Part shown: positions 35,438-47,233 of the stretch, one piece after another
How the letters are laid out: each line of letters begins with the position of its first letter
Position numbering within the stretch: the first letter of the stretch is position 1
Source: Rhizophagus irregularis
Taxonomy: Eukaryota > Glomeromycota > Glomeromycetes > Glomerales > Glomeraceae
Direction: 5' to 3'
NCBI RefSeq assembly: GCF_026210795.1
Contig: NC_089433.1
Coordinates: 2,877,001 to 2,941,000 of the forward strand
DNA length: 64,000 bases
The notes under the pieces: model-generated
The model's database searches: none
Told to the model about the DNA's origin: nothing
Seen by the model: the letters and a program-made list of their open reading frames with translations, nothing else
Program-made: the position numbers and the translations under genes

Positions 35438-38400
35438 ACCATATTCCTTAATAAAAATAAGATGAAAATCCGGTTATCGATAAAAAAGTGATTTCCGTAA
35501 TGTAGAAATGTATCGGTTATGTCATATTTTGAGATTATATTTTGATATGGTATGAATTATATGACAGTTAGGTGTAAACCGTATTTTGTTTAAATCGTGT
35601 TGTAACATGGTAAAGGATTAATTTTTCTATTTTCGTTTGGTATTTATTTGAGTATCGATACCCTGATGCCTCAGCTCAATAAATGTTCAACAACGACAAG
35701 GTCACGGTCATTTTATTTCATAGTTACATTATGAATTTTATGCAAGTACAACATTGATTTATTTTTATTGCGATTGCGTCTATATTATTATATTCAATTT
35801 ATGTAGTATATACAGTAATAATGATAAAATCAGTGGTATAATTATAGGTTGTTAAAAGTTAAATATAATTATTCATATGAATAAAAAACTAAGTATAAAT
35901 TTATCCAAAGTAAAGTAAAAATAGAATATTTTACATATAATACGTACAGGTGCGTATTATGATAATCGAAAAATCGATTAATCATAAAAATTTACATCGC
36001 ATCAATAAAGTATCTACACTAAATACATGACATTGACTCTTATCAGTGTAAATACTTAACCTATTTATACCCAATATAAAAATATTATATATAAAATTTC
36101 TAATATTCATTTTTCTGCAACCGATTATCTAACGATCTAAATTAATTTAAAAAATTTTTTTTTTTTTTGTACAGTAGTTCTATCCTAAATTATTTACGAT
36201 AGGTTGTAATTCTTTCTTAGACCGAAATTTTTTTCTGAAATTTTTATGAAGATTTTTTTTTTTTCAAACTAAAATTCTTTGTTGGGTGACGTCATCCAAA
36301 ATTTCGTTGAATTTTTTTTTATTACTTATGAATTATTAATTATTAACACTAATAAAAAAAAAAGACTTAGTTACTATTCGCATTATTATTGTTTTTATTT
36401 ATTTGGTTGTTCCCGACCTCTATATTTTGATAATAAACTTTCTTACATTAAATTTTTTGCTATTGATTATATTGATCATGCGATCATCATGCATATTTGT
36501 ATTTCTAAGCTCCGCTTTATTTAAAATTATTTAAGGCAAAAATGATGATTATAGACTATTGTTTAAACTATTTTTTTTTTTACTTTTTTTTTAAAAAAAC
36601 AAACTTACTACGTGACGCAATAGTTTTTTTATCGAGATCACTTTCGTCAGAGTCATATGATATTTAATTTCTCTAAATCAGAGTAAAGATGACTCATATA
36701 TCAAACTCTCACAATATAAATATTAGACATATCGCGTGATAAGAAAAATAATATAAAAAGGGACACCTTCCTAACAAAAGAGACACCACCTAATAAAAAA
36801 ACTCTTACAAAAAAAGCTCTAACAGACAGGAAACAACTGTCTGTTGTTTCCGAGTTTAAACTCTCCTAACAAAAAAAAAAGATGACGCTAACTCTAACAG
36901 ATAGGAAATGTTGTTTCCGAGTTCTAAACCCTCCTAACAAAAAAAAAGATGACGCTAACTCCTAACCCGAAAGTTTATGATGTTCACTTTAGCGCTCTTG
37001 AAGAAATTAAACAAATAATTTTCGTAATTATCAAGAACCATTTTATAAATTTTGTATTATACTTCTCAAAATAAATAAATAATTGAATTTTATCTCTTCT
37101 TTCCTGACTTTAAAATAGAAAGAATTATCTCGGGTTTAACAGCTTTAAAGAGTTGCAAATAGATGACTGGAGCCCATCGTACGAGAACCCACTTCAAGGT
37201 TATATCTTTAACTTTAAAAGTGAAGCCTTGGTTAAGGTACCTGAATATAAGTCATCAGGTTCAAATTCACCGTCTTGAAGATATGGTAGTTTGTCTCAAG
37301 AACCCATTCAACAAACTTTTAGCACTCGTTGGCACCCGAAAAACAATTTGTTATCGGAAAAAATTTTACGCGGAATCACGTGACTTCTAATAACTGGACT
37401 GCAACGTCACATTATTTCTCGTCATCCCTCTTCCGGACCTCCATTTTTATCTAATATAAAGGTATGTCGAACTGTTTTCGTAAAGCTAAAGAGAGTGGGC
37501 TTTGCCTGCCTCTTTCTGGTGAAGGTGAACAAGTGGATGCAATGATCAAGGAAGTTATGGCAACCTTGTGAGCTGGCAGGTCTATCTATGATAACTCTGT
37601 TAACTGACGGACCTGGCTGAGAGATACGGATAAGATCTTCTCAGTGTTGAGGTCTACTGTTCCGCAATGAGGAATAGTTATGTGCCTTCCTCAACTTCTT
37701 TCATGCAATGATTTGTTTTCATTGAGGACTTTTGGATTCAGAGAACTGGAAGCGCTTCGTGGCCACAGTTTTACTGTGAACGTCCTTCTCTGTTTTCAAA
37801 ATTTCTGGATGATAACAAATCTTTGTGTGTCCAGGAGAGATGTCAGCGAAAGGACACAATAACCTAAAGCTGTGTTTTTGTAAGTTCTTTCAAACAGATA
37901 CTTGTAGCTATACCTTTTATTGTGCAGTTTTCAGGAACGGACGGTGAAAATATCGACACTAATATATAGGAAGAAGATCCGAACTGCTTCGTTATGTTAC
38001 TTGATACTTTAGAAGGATACTGCCTCACGTCACCTACCGGATGGCGGGACGAAATTTTTAAGTAGAGTACTTAGCAAAAGCTAACCATCCCTTTTAATTT
38101 ATAGATGTCCCACAAGAAATGTTAATTTATAGGGACCTGTGGAATGGCATGAGCGGAAAGAAATGCAACAAAGAGAATTCCACTTCAAGAAATTAAATTG
38201 GTTCTTATTGTTACGTTCACATACTTTTTTCGTAAATTATGCATCAATTTTTCTAGGAAATTTTGAAGTTGAGGTGTGTGAACAATATTAAAAAAAGATC
38301 TTGTTAAGAAAAACAACAATTTTATTATTTACGCCTATAGTATAAGTATATCGTAACCTGTAATCATCGTAATCACGTGATAATAATAAATTATTCATAT

Positions 38401-39063
38401 AATTGTTCTCATAATACCAAACAATAAAAGAATTTTGATCTTTGGAAAATTTCAGAAATAGGCCAGACTAAAAAAAAGTTAAGCTGATTTTTTTTTCTAG
38501 TTCAGTGCCAAGCTTCTGAAAAAAAATACATATATATACACAAATGCATATATTTTTAAAAAAATTCTATATATGTATAAAAAAAAATTCTTTTTTTTTT
38601 GTCGTTAACTGAACAATAAAATTTAAAATCAGGCTTTTACCATTTTTGGTGACTGTCAAATGTAAAGGCGTAAAAATCATTTGTAAATAATAATTCAGAA
38701 AAAAAAATGCGCGCATGTTTGTGTTACTAAATTGGATTCTAAAATCCTATTTTAGTTAATTTCGGGGATGTATATCATACGTCCAGGATTAGTTTATCCC
38801 TTATTGTATATTTTAGGAATGTGAAGGGAAAATTTTACTAAAAATACAGTAAATCTAGATTAATAATATATTATTATTAAGAATTCAACTGGTCAAAAGC
38901 TTTGCGAAAAAAAAATATAGTTTTCTTATTCGGTGATGACGAACAAACTGATGATAAAGGCTTTCAAGATAGTAATAAAGAAAAAACTGAAGAATCTCAG
39001 AATAAATTTATTAAGGTTCAAGGAAGGAAGATGCACGAATTTGAAAAATAGTTGATTGGGGAA
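35438..39063. other. ~3.6 kb foreign segment inside the cassette array
   Basis: It interrupts cassette 6. The left two kb are low-complexity AT. From 37100 to 38100 GC content rises and short protein-like pieces appear in plus-strand frames (DDWSPSYENPLQGYIFNFKS; MSNCFRKAKESGLCLPLSGE), all broken by stops. At 38880-39048 a fragment reads FNWSKALRKKNIVFLFGDDE. No transposase or reverse transcriptase was recognised, and no matched termini were identified, so it may be composite. Confidence 0.5.
36818..36962. repeat. ~73-bp imperfect tandem repeat with inner hairpin
   Basis: Two units contain TTGTTTCCGAGTT followed by CTCCTAACAAAAAAAAA and GATGACGCTAACT. The first unit includes the inverted pair AACAGACAGG…CTGTCTGTT. 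There are differences of a few bases and small indels. Confidence 0.65.
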
Positions 39064-39238
39064 GATATTAGAAAGATCGAACTATAGGTAATGATGAATT
39101 TTCTGAAATATATTCAGCAGTATGGAAGGATGGTCCATTATATTATATTATAATAACGATAGATATGAATTCAAAAGAAATCAAAACAAAAAGGTTAATT
39201 TAAAACGTCTAAATAGCTCTCAAAATATTACTAATGAG
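39064..39238 (+). pseudogene. Kinase N-lobe cassette 6, 3' half
   Basis: Distal N-lobe sequence (TIGNDEFSEIYSAVWKDGPL) is followed by a frameshift near 39150. The beta-3 strand KVNLKRL is then readable in another frame, ending in the usual GAG and a GTATAT donor. It complements the 5' half at 35195-35437. Confidence 0.65.
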
Positions 39239-39307
39239 GTATATAGTTTAAATAAATTAATTTGTATACATTTTGTATATTAATAATAAATTTTTATATT
39301 TTAATAG

Positions 39308-39757
39308 GTTAAAGTATCTATAATTAAAACATATGGAGTAACTCAGGATTTGGATACGAAAGATTATATTATAGTCTTTGAAAACGAATGCTACTGTGAA
39401 AAATGTGGTAAAGAATTTACAGATATAAATCTTAAGTGGTGTAAAACATGCCAAGTAAATTATTTAAAAAATATTACAATTTGGACAAATGAAAATGGAA
39501 AAATTAAAAATTTAATTCGAGAAATGCAATTGAAAATTAATAAACCATATTATATAGTATTCGAGTGGATTCCATATAATCAATTTAGTAATATTGAAGA
39601 AATAGGCACTTTTGTTAAGGTGTATTCAGCAACATGGAAGGACGGTCCATTACATTATGATAGTGATAAATACGAATATATAAGATATCAGAATGAAGTA
39701 GTTGCTTTAAAATGTTTATATGACTCCCAAAATATCACTAATGTATTTCTTAATGAG
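39308..39757 (+). CDS. Kinase N-lobe cassette 7 (zinc-ribbon type)
   Basis: A 150-codon phase-0 exon, fully open. Hinge (GVTQDLDTKDYIIVF), zinc ribbon (CEKCGKEFTDINLKWCKTCQ), N-lobe (EWIPYNQFSNIEEI, YSATWKDGPLHYD, VVALKCLYDSQ). Lys kept; loop reduced to IGTFVKVYSA. Intact GTATGA donor. Confidence 0.7.
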
Positions 39758-39833
39758 GTATGAAGTTTTTATAAATTAATATAATATATTTTTAACTGGA
39801 TAATAATAGCTTTTTTTTATATTTTATTAATAG

Positions 39834-40358
39834 GTTAGATCATCTTCAATTAACCATTATTGCAATAACAGTACTACAAAAATATATGGAATATCTCAAA
39901 ATCCATATACAAAAAATTATATTCTAGTTTTTAAATATTGTGAAAATAATGATAGTAATGATAATAATGAAAATTATGAAAATATAACTATCAAAGATAG
40001 TTATGTACTTGCAAATTGGATTAGTGAAAACAATGTACTAACTACAGTAAAAATACTTACAAATTGGATTAGTGGAAATGAACAAATCGACTATTTAATT
40101 CAAGAAATGCAATTAAAAATCAATGACCTACATAATATAGTATTTGAGTGGATACCATATGATGAGTTTAATGACATTAAAAAAATGGATGAATGTAATT
40201 TGTCCGAAATATATTTAGCAATATGGAAGAATGGTCCATTATATTATAAAAACCAAATTGGTTTTGGTAAAAATATATATACGAGAAACCAGAATAAAGA
40301 AGTTGTTTTAAAATGTTTGTATAACTCTCAAAATATTACTAATATATTTATAAATGAG
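39834..40358 (+). pseudogene. Kinase N-lobe cassette 8 (no zinc ribbon), splice donor lost
   Basis: It has 175 open codons, longer than its relatives because of an Asn-rich insert and an internal repeat of the linker (ANWISENN, then TNWISGNEQIDYLIQEM). N-lobe EWIPYDEFNDIKKM, EVVLKCL; loop degenerate (MDECNLSEIY). At the exon end the donor that reads GAG|GTATGA in its relatives is GAG|TTATGA, so the first intron base G is T. Without splicing the frame ends at TGA two codons later. The acceptor side is intact. Confidence 0.75.
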
Positions 40359-40428
40359 TTATGAAAATTTCCAAAAATTTAGTTTATGTACTTTCTAATT
40401 TTACAATAATTTTTTTATATTTTAACAG

Positions 40429-41909
40429 ATTAAATCATACTACATAACTTGTTAATCATGATGATATTCCTAAATTATATGGAATATCCCAAAATCCAAA
40501 TACAAAAGATTATGTTCTAGTTTTTCAATATTATGAACCAGTTATTAAAAACAAGCATATAATAATAAAAATACTTACAAACTGGACTAGTGGAAATGAG
40601 AAAATCGATGATTTAATTAAAGAAATGCAATTGAAAATCAATAAACCAAATGATATAGTATTTGAATGGATTCCATATAATCAATTTAGTAATATTAAAA
40701 AAATAGGTGAAGGAGGCTTTTCTAAAGTATATTTTGCAACATGGAGAGTTGGTTTATTACATTATGATGGTAATAAGTATGCAAGAAAACGGAATAAAAA
40801 GGTTGCGTTAAAATGTTTATATAAATCTCAAAATATTACAAGTAAATTTTTAAATGAGGTATGAAATTCTCCGTAAATATAATTTACATACTTTTTTTTA
40901 ATATAATAAAGAATAATTTTTATATTATAATAGCTTAAAGCATATTCAATTGAAAATCATTATAATTATTACACTAATAGGATTCTTAAAATATACGGAA
41001 TATCTCAGAATCCAGATACAAAGGAATTTATTATGGTTTTTGACTATGCAGAAGGTGGAGATTTAAATCATTGGATGAATAAAAATTATAGCGATTTTGA
41101 TTGGTTAAGGAAATTACTTTTGTTGTGGAATATTATTAATGGACTTAGAGAAATTCATCAAAAACGGATGGTTCATCGTGATTTTCATACAGGAAATATA
41201 CTATTAATTAATGATGATGTAAAAGATTACATGGATGATAATATTGTACATATTTCAGATATGGAATTATGCGGAGATGTTAGTAATATTGATCAAAATA
41301 ATAATTATGGAGTTATACCTTACGTAGCTCCTGAAGTGCTCAAAGAGGAACCTTATACTCAAGCAGCGGATGTATATAGTTTTGGTATGATTATGTATTT
41401 TGTAGGAACTGGAAAACAACCTTTTTCTGATTGTGCGCATGATCAATACTTAGCAATAAGCATATGTAATGGAAATAGACCTGAAGTAAATGAACCAGAA
41501 ATACCAAAATGTTATAGTAAATTAATGAAAGAGTGTTGGGATTCAACCCCAGACGATAGACCAGATGCGGAGAAAATTTTTGAATCAATAAATTTATTTT
41601 ATAGTTCATATAAAGATGATGAATCAGACTTTAAACGTTATATGAAGATTGAAAAAGAACAACAACACTATGAAATTGAAAAACAATTCAAAGAAGCAGA
41701 AGAATATAGAATATCAAATCTCTCTTCTTTTGATAAAAGTATTAATACTCATACACAAGCTATTTATAAATCTCGATTACTTAATCCTTTCACCAAAAGT
41801 CTAATTATTGATTTTACAAAGTAAGTTCATAGATTTTTAAATTTGATAATTATTATACTTTATTAATATGAAATTTAATTCTTTATACAGAATAAATAAA
41901 GAAGATTAA
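40429..41909 (+). CDS. Tyrosine-kinase-like protein kinase (N-lobe cassette 9 plus catalytic exon)
   Basis: Cassette 9 (40429-40858) has the only intact glycine loop of the array (IGEGGFSKVYFATW) and the Lys in KVALKCL. A 75-bp intron leads to the catalytic exon 40934-41820, and a last 19-bp exon is 41891-41909. The catalytic exon has FDYAEGGDLNHWM, the HRD loop HRDFHTGNILL, DMELCGD where DFG is expected, YVAPEVL and VYSFGMIMY. Its C-terminal tail holds a charged helix (FKRYMKIEKEQQHYEIEKQF). Loss of the DFG glycine is unusual, but the metal-binding Asp is kept. The 5' 30 bp of cassette 9 contain a frameshift and stops relative to the array, so translation from this exon would probably start at Met 40625, unless cassette 7 is spliced straight to the catalytic exon. 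Kinase identity is certain; activity is not. Confidence 0.82.
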
Positions 41910-44227
41910 ACGCTATTAGTTTTTAGCATGAGTCAGTATAATAAATCTTTAGCTTATTGTTAGCTATAAACAATATTTTTAGTTTTAAATTATTTACGTG
42001 TAAACTTTATTTTTTTTACATAAATAAAATCAGTTTAATATTTTAATTATTTTAGCACTGTAAATATATTTTAACCATAATTTATAATGCCGTAAATAAA
42101 TATCCAATAATAATTTTGTATTATTCTTAAGATCGAAATTTAATAAATTGGTGTGTGTAATCAATGATAATTTTTAATAATAAAAAAAATAATGAAATAT
42201 GAATTTTTACGGATGGCGGCTTTTATTTATGGCAGTTAGTGTATGAATAATTAAAATTTCAACCTCACATGGCAATCTTTAGTGATTGTACATATTTTGA
42301 AGTGAACAAGAGTTGTATAGTATTATTTAAGTCTTCTTTTATTCATGTTGCTACTTGCGTACAATTGGTCACACTAATTCTTTAAAAACATCTAAACATC
42401 TAAAAATCACAAAAATATATGTATTATGATCTAACAAATCACTTTTCAGCCACGTGATCACGCGATCAGAATTTTAGAACAAACCAATCAAAATGTTTAT
42501 TATCTTGTTTTATTAGTTCAGTTAACATAACTAATAAAATTTATAATATCATAACAACAAAAAATGTAAAAGTAATAAATTGAAGTGTTACGCCGTAACA
42601 ACAGTGTTTCTTTAATATTCAAGATTCGCACGTATAAATAATATTATGAGATAATTAAATCGAAAAAGAATTGAAAAAGATAATTTTATATTTCATGATG
42701 TAATATATAAAAAAATTTCCATAATTTTCCATATCATTTTTGTTTCACACTTAATTAATAGAAGGCAACTTTTCCCTATTCAAAATATCTTTTATGGTAT
42801 ATTTAAGTAATTACAGAATATGATGTAGATAAAAACTGCTAGGATAATATTTTTGTTATAAGATAACAAGAAACGTTAATAAACGTTTCTAATTAAAAAT
42901 TGAATATTAAAAAAATATTGAAGCTCCTCCACTTACCTTTTCAGTTCATAAAAATCGTCCGGCAAGTAGAGACCTAAAATAAAAAAATGAAAATGGGTCG
43001 TTGGTAGGTAGAGGATAGGAAACCGCTTTGGTCACTGCATTTAATTTGCGACCTATGAAAAAGGAATATCCGGAAAATATCAATGAAAGTGTCCGAAAAT
43101 TGTCCAGTATTTCAAAAAATTGTCTTGAAAATGATTTACCTTTGTTGTCCGGAATTTTTTCATGTCCAGGGTTTGTCCAGTTTTTTTGTACATGAAGAAT
43201 TCGGGACAAATTCTAGACAAATAAAACCAACAAATTCCGGATATAAAAATTTCAGAATATTTAATTAGACATATTCTAGAAATTATTTCTAAAATAGAAA
43301 AAATTAAATTAAAAAAAATTCAAAAAGCTCAAAACAGATGTTTAAAACCTCCCCCTGACGTAGATAGTGGTAATCTGCCGGGCATATTCCAAACATCCGG
43401 AAACGCACACGTTTTGGAACATTTTCCGAAGTTCAGGATGAGTTCCGGATGCATTTTTTTTCGTAGGGCGATAGTCTACACATAGACGTTTATCGCCTCC
43501 AATAACAACAGGTGAGGCGCTTTATAACATTTTTCCCAACACGTTACATTTCTCTCGTTATAACGAGTCAGCCAATTAAATTCTCTTAAATTCTTCGCTA
43601 CAATCTTATAGCGAATTTGAGGAGGATTGGGGGCTGACGATAAAATAATTTAAACACATTCATCTCTAGTTCGCTAAATTTAAAACTGCGTGATGCAATG
43701 AAGAAACCTAAATACTGTATAAATGGAATTACATATGGCTTTACGTTAAGAAGATTATTTTAAAAAATATTTTTAGGAAATAAAAAAAGACTTACTGTCG
43801 TGTTAATAATATGAATTAAATAACATGGTATCCCTGATAGAAAATTATTTAGTAAATTATGAATAAACTCGAATAATTTACTTCTATCTTTAACGTGACA
43901 AAACAATCTGGTATATATTATATATGTATATTTATAAAATTAAGGTATATATAATCAAAGTATGAAATTTAATAAATAATATGTAAAAAATAAGTAATGG
44001 AGTAGTGGATAATGAGAAGTGAGAACGGTATAAATATTATAAATATCGTCGTCATTTATGCTGACGTCGATCAACTAACAATTGAAACATTTATTTGTGG
44101 GAAGCAAATCATCAAACACTGTGGTGTGCTAGTAGTGTACTACGTATAACAAACTTATATGCAGTTTTGTTTTGCTCACATTTCTTCCATAAACTCTTTC
44201 CGAGTTCTTTAAAGAATTTTATATCAT
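41910..44227. other. Intergenic with retroelement scrap
   Basis: AT-rich apart from 42930-43540, which is richer in GC and contains a minus-strand open frame of 87 codons (42946-43209, unrecognised) and a reverse-transcriptase scrap (separate entry). Nothing else supported. Confidence 0.5.
43445..43515 (-). pseudogene. Scrap of Ty3-type reverse transcriptase
   Basis: The minus strand encodes SPVVIGGDKRLCVDYRPTKK, matching the start of the reverse transcriptase domain of Ty3/gypsy elements (SPVVLVKKKDGSLRFCVDYR-like). No catalytic YxDD region or other pol domain was found nearby. It is a short relic. Confidence 0.5.
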
Positions 44228-45833
44228 ATGGATTATATTAAAGTTTGTAAAAAGCTTAAACTAAAAATTATATTAAGTGCTATGTTTTCAAAAGAGTTGA
44301 GGGAATTGATTATGCTTAATGGAGTATGTCCTGATTGTAAAGAAATTAATACAGGTTGGGCATGGTGCAACAAATGTGATCCAGGTCGATTTTTAAAGGA
44401 AGGAAAAACAAGTGGAAATCCTGATTTTGATAAATTAATACATGAAGCTCAACTTGAAACAAGAGATTATGGTGACAACACAGAATGGATACCTTTTGAA
44501 AGATTAAAAGATATTAAACCTATTGGAGAAGGTGGTTTTGCTACAATTTATTCTGCCACTTGGTTGGACGGAATTCCTGAATATTTATCTAAAAAACGTC
44601 GTAGTGAGCCTCAAATAGTCGCACTTAAAAAATTTAAGAATTCAAGAATTATGATTGGAGCATTTACTGATGAGGTAAATATTATTTTTTAATTATTAAT
44701 TTGATGATTTTATATATTTATTTATCATTCTTATGTTAGATAAAAGTACATGTTAAATGTTCGGGCTGTATGGTTCAAAAATTATACGGAATAACAAAAG
44801 ATCCGAAAACAGACGAATTTTCTATGGTTATAATGTACGCTTCAGATGGAAATTTAAGAGATTATCTTAAAAAAAATTTTTCATCCTTAAAATGGGAAGA
44901 AAAATTACAAAATTTATGGTATATTATAGATACTCTTGGAAAAATCCATGACATAAATTATATTCATAAAGATTTGCATAGTGGAAATATACTTATGTAT
45001 AAACCTAATGTTGATGATTTGAGTGGCACGATGATTTCGGATTTAGGACTTTCACAATCAATATATGACTCAAATAATTCTACAAATGTATGTGGAGTAT
45101 TACCTTATATAGCACCAGAAATATTTAATGGTAAACCATACACAAAAGCAAGTGATATTTATAGTTTTGGCATTATTATGGTAGAAATGTCTACTGGAAA
45201 ACCACCCTATGGGAATATATCACATAGCGATGATCTTGCATTAGCAATTTGCGTTGGTTTAAGACCAAAAGTTATTAGGGGAACTCCAAAATGTTATATC
45301 GAATTAGTTAATAAATGTCTTGATTCTGATCCAGAGAAAAGACCTTCTTGTAATGAATTATTGAGCGTAATATTTAAATGGAATTTGGAATTTATCAATG
45401 GAAAAACAGAATCAGAAATTGTAAAAGAATTTTCTAATGCAGATGCGATTGTTTCACGAGAATATTCTTCTAATGAGATTACATTACATCCTGAAGCAAT
45501 TTATACAAGTCGTCATATGAATTTTCGTAATCTCCCTAAATCGAGAAATTCTTTAGGAGTTCAAGTTGAAAATTCTGAATGTAAATATTATATATTTTAA
45601 ATTACTTAATTTATATTTAATTAATTAATTAATTAATTTTAAATCTTCAATCGTTTACAGTTTCTGATCCTAATTTGCTTGAAAACTTTATTTATGACGC
45701 TGTTAAAGAACAAAGTCAAGGTATATTATTTAAAATATTAAATGTTAACTATAATATTAAAAATTATTAATACAGTATTTATTTTTAATAAAAAAATTTA
45801 GATAAGATTGAAGTAGAAAGTACGAACGAATAA
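44228..45833 (+). CDS. Tyrosine-kinase-like protein kinase with zinc ribbon, intact
   Basis: Four exons, 44228-44674, 44740-45580, 45661-45720 and 45802-45833, all GT-AG and in phase, for 459 residues. An N-terminal zinc ribbon (CPDCKEINTGWAWCNKC) is followed by EWIPFERLKDIKPI, a full glycine loop (IGEGGFATIYSATW) and the Lys in IVALKKF. Exon 2 begins at the same N-lobe position as the cassette-array junctions. It carries MYASDGNLRDYLKK, HKDLHSGNIL (HRD as HKD), ISDLGLS (DFG as DLG), YIAPEIF and IYSFGIIMVEM. These variants are common in this family, so it is probably active. The short last exons encode an acidic tail. It gives a reference for how one cassette plus one catalytic exon make a normal kinase. 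Confidence 0.9.
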
Positions 45834-46390
45834 CAACAGAATAACAAATATACGTTAAAAATAAATTATAATGAATAATTATAGATCTCTTATTATCATT
45901 AAAAATGATAATTTAATTGCAATTACACATTATTATACATTCTAACAATTAATTATAGTATCCAAAAACACATCTTTTGAGAAAAAGTCCGTCATTGTAA
46001 TAATAATAAAATTATACGTTTATCTTAAATTTCAAGTTTCAAGATAATTAATTTATTTTATTTTTAATTTTATGTATACATATCGTCATAGTACAGTTTG
46101 GTGAGTAGCGCTGATGTCATTAGACTTTTAGAAGTGATGTGTAACAACACGTCTAAAACCTTGTTGTTACACGAATATTAATTTACCAAATTTGGTAAAA
46201 GATCTCGATGACATAATGATATAATGATATAAAGGACGCAATTATTTTAACAACGTTGTTCGACTAGTTTCTTCGTTTCTTCCCAGGAAAAAAAAAAAAT
46301 TTTGTGATAACAAAAACAAAAAGAGAGAGATCAAAAAGTTATTATCCCTTATTCTTTTAACCAACTATTCTTTAAACTCATATCATAAAA
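45834..46390. other. Intergenic, no gene seen
   Basis: AT-rich DNA between two plus-strand genes. It presumably includes the terminator of the kinase and the promoter of the next gene. No specific site recognised. Confidence 0.5.
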
Positions 46391-47233
46391 ATGACTTTTT
46401 TGAAAAACATAACATATAATGAAATTATTGAAGGAAAAAAAATCTTAGATATCTGCGAAAGAAAACTTGAAAAATTTAGCTTTATGGATAATAAAGATTT
46501 TGAAAGTCCAGGATTAAGAAAGTTTTTGTTGGTTTCTAATCTATCTAATCTCGCCACGAATATCATAAATTCAGGAAAAGGTAAAATAAGATCTAGGAAT
46601 ATATATACATATATATATATTTTTTTTTAAGAAAAAAGATCTTTAGATGAAATCCTTTTAACGATTATAATTATTTTTAATTTCAAAGAATATAACTTTA
46701 GGGATAATAATATAAAACAAAAACGAGATGATAGATATATTTTGAAGCCGAATATATTCGATGGTTTTAATGGATACAAGACGCGAGATAATACAAAAAA
46801 TATCCAAAATTTTGAATACAAGACTACAGACGTAATCAATCCAGATTATGATGATGATGAGGAATTCTTAGATGATTTTTATGAAGAAGATGAAGAGTTG
46901 TCAGACGATAATACTGACGATGATGATGAATCTTCGCAAGAAATTTATGTTATCACAAATAGCAGCTATGATAACAATAATAATGGTTATCATGATACTT
47001 CAGAATGTTACGAGAATAATGAAAAGGAAGAAGATAGGAACGCAAATTCTTATTTGGAGGATCTAAGATTCGCCGGTCATAATTATGAAAAGATGTCATC
47101 GGTTGTTGTGTCAGTTGCATCAAAAAATATCCATGAGATATCAGTTTCAAGCCACTTGGGCAAACATAGTCTTAACTTTGATGAAGAAATTATTACAAGC
47201 ACAGTGGCTTATAAGAAGGCTAAGCATATCTAA
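46391..47233 (+). CDS. Acidic protein, lineage-specific, unknown function
   Basis: Two exons, 46391-46580 and 46632-47233, with a 51-bp GT-AG intron, give 263 residues. The N-terminal third is helical (ILDICERKLEKFSFMDNKDF). A middle part reads ILKPNIFDGFNGYKTRDN. A strongly acidic stretch (DDDEEFLDDFYEEDEELSDD) of about 45 residues is followed by an Asn/Tyr-rich segment and a more ordered C-terminus (SSVVVSVASKNIHEISVSSH). Such acidic regions occur in nuclear or chaperone-like proteins, but no domain supports a function. The frame stays open across 600 bp of AT-rich DNA, which argues for a real gene. Confidence 0.65.
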
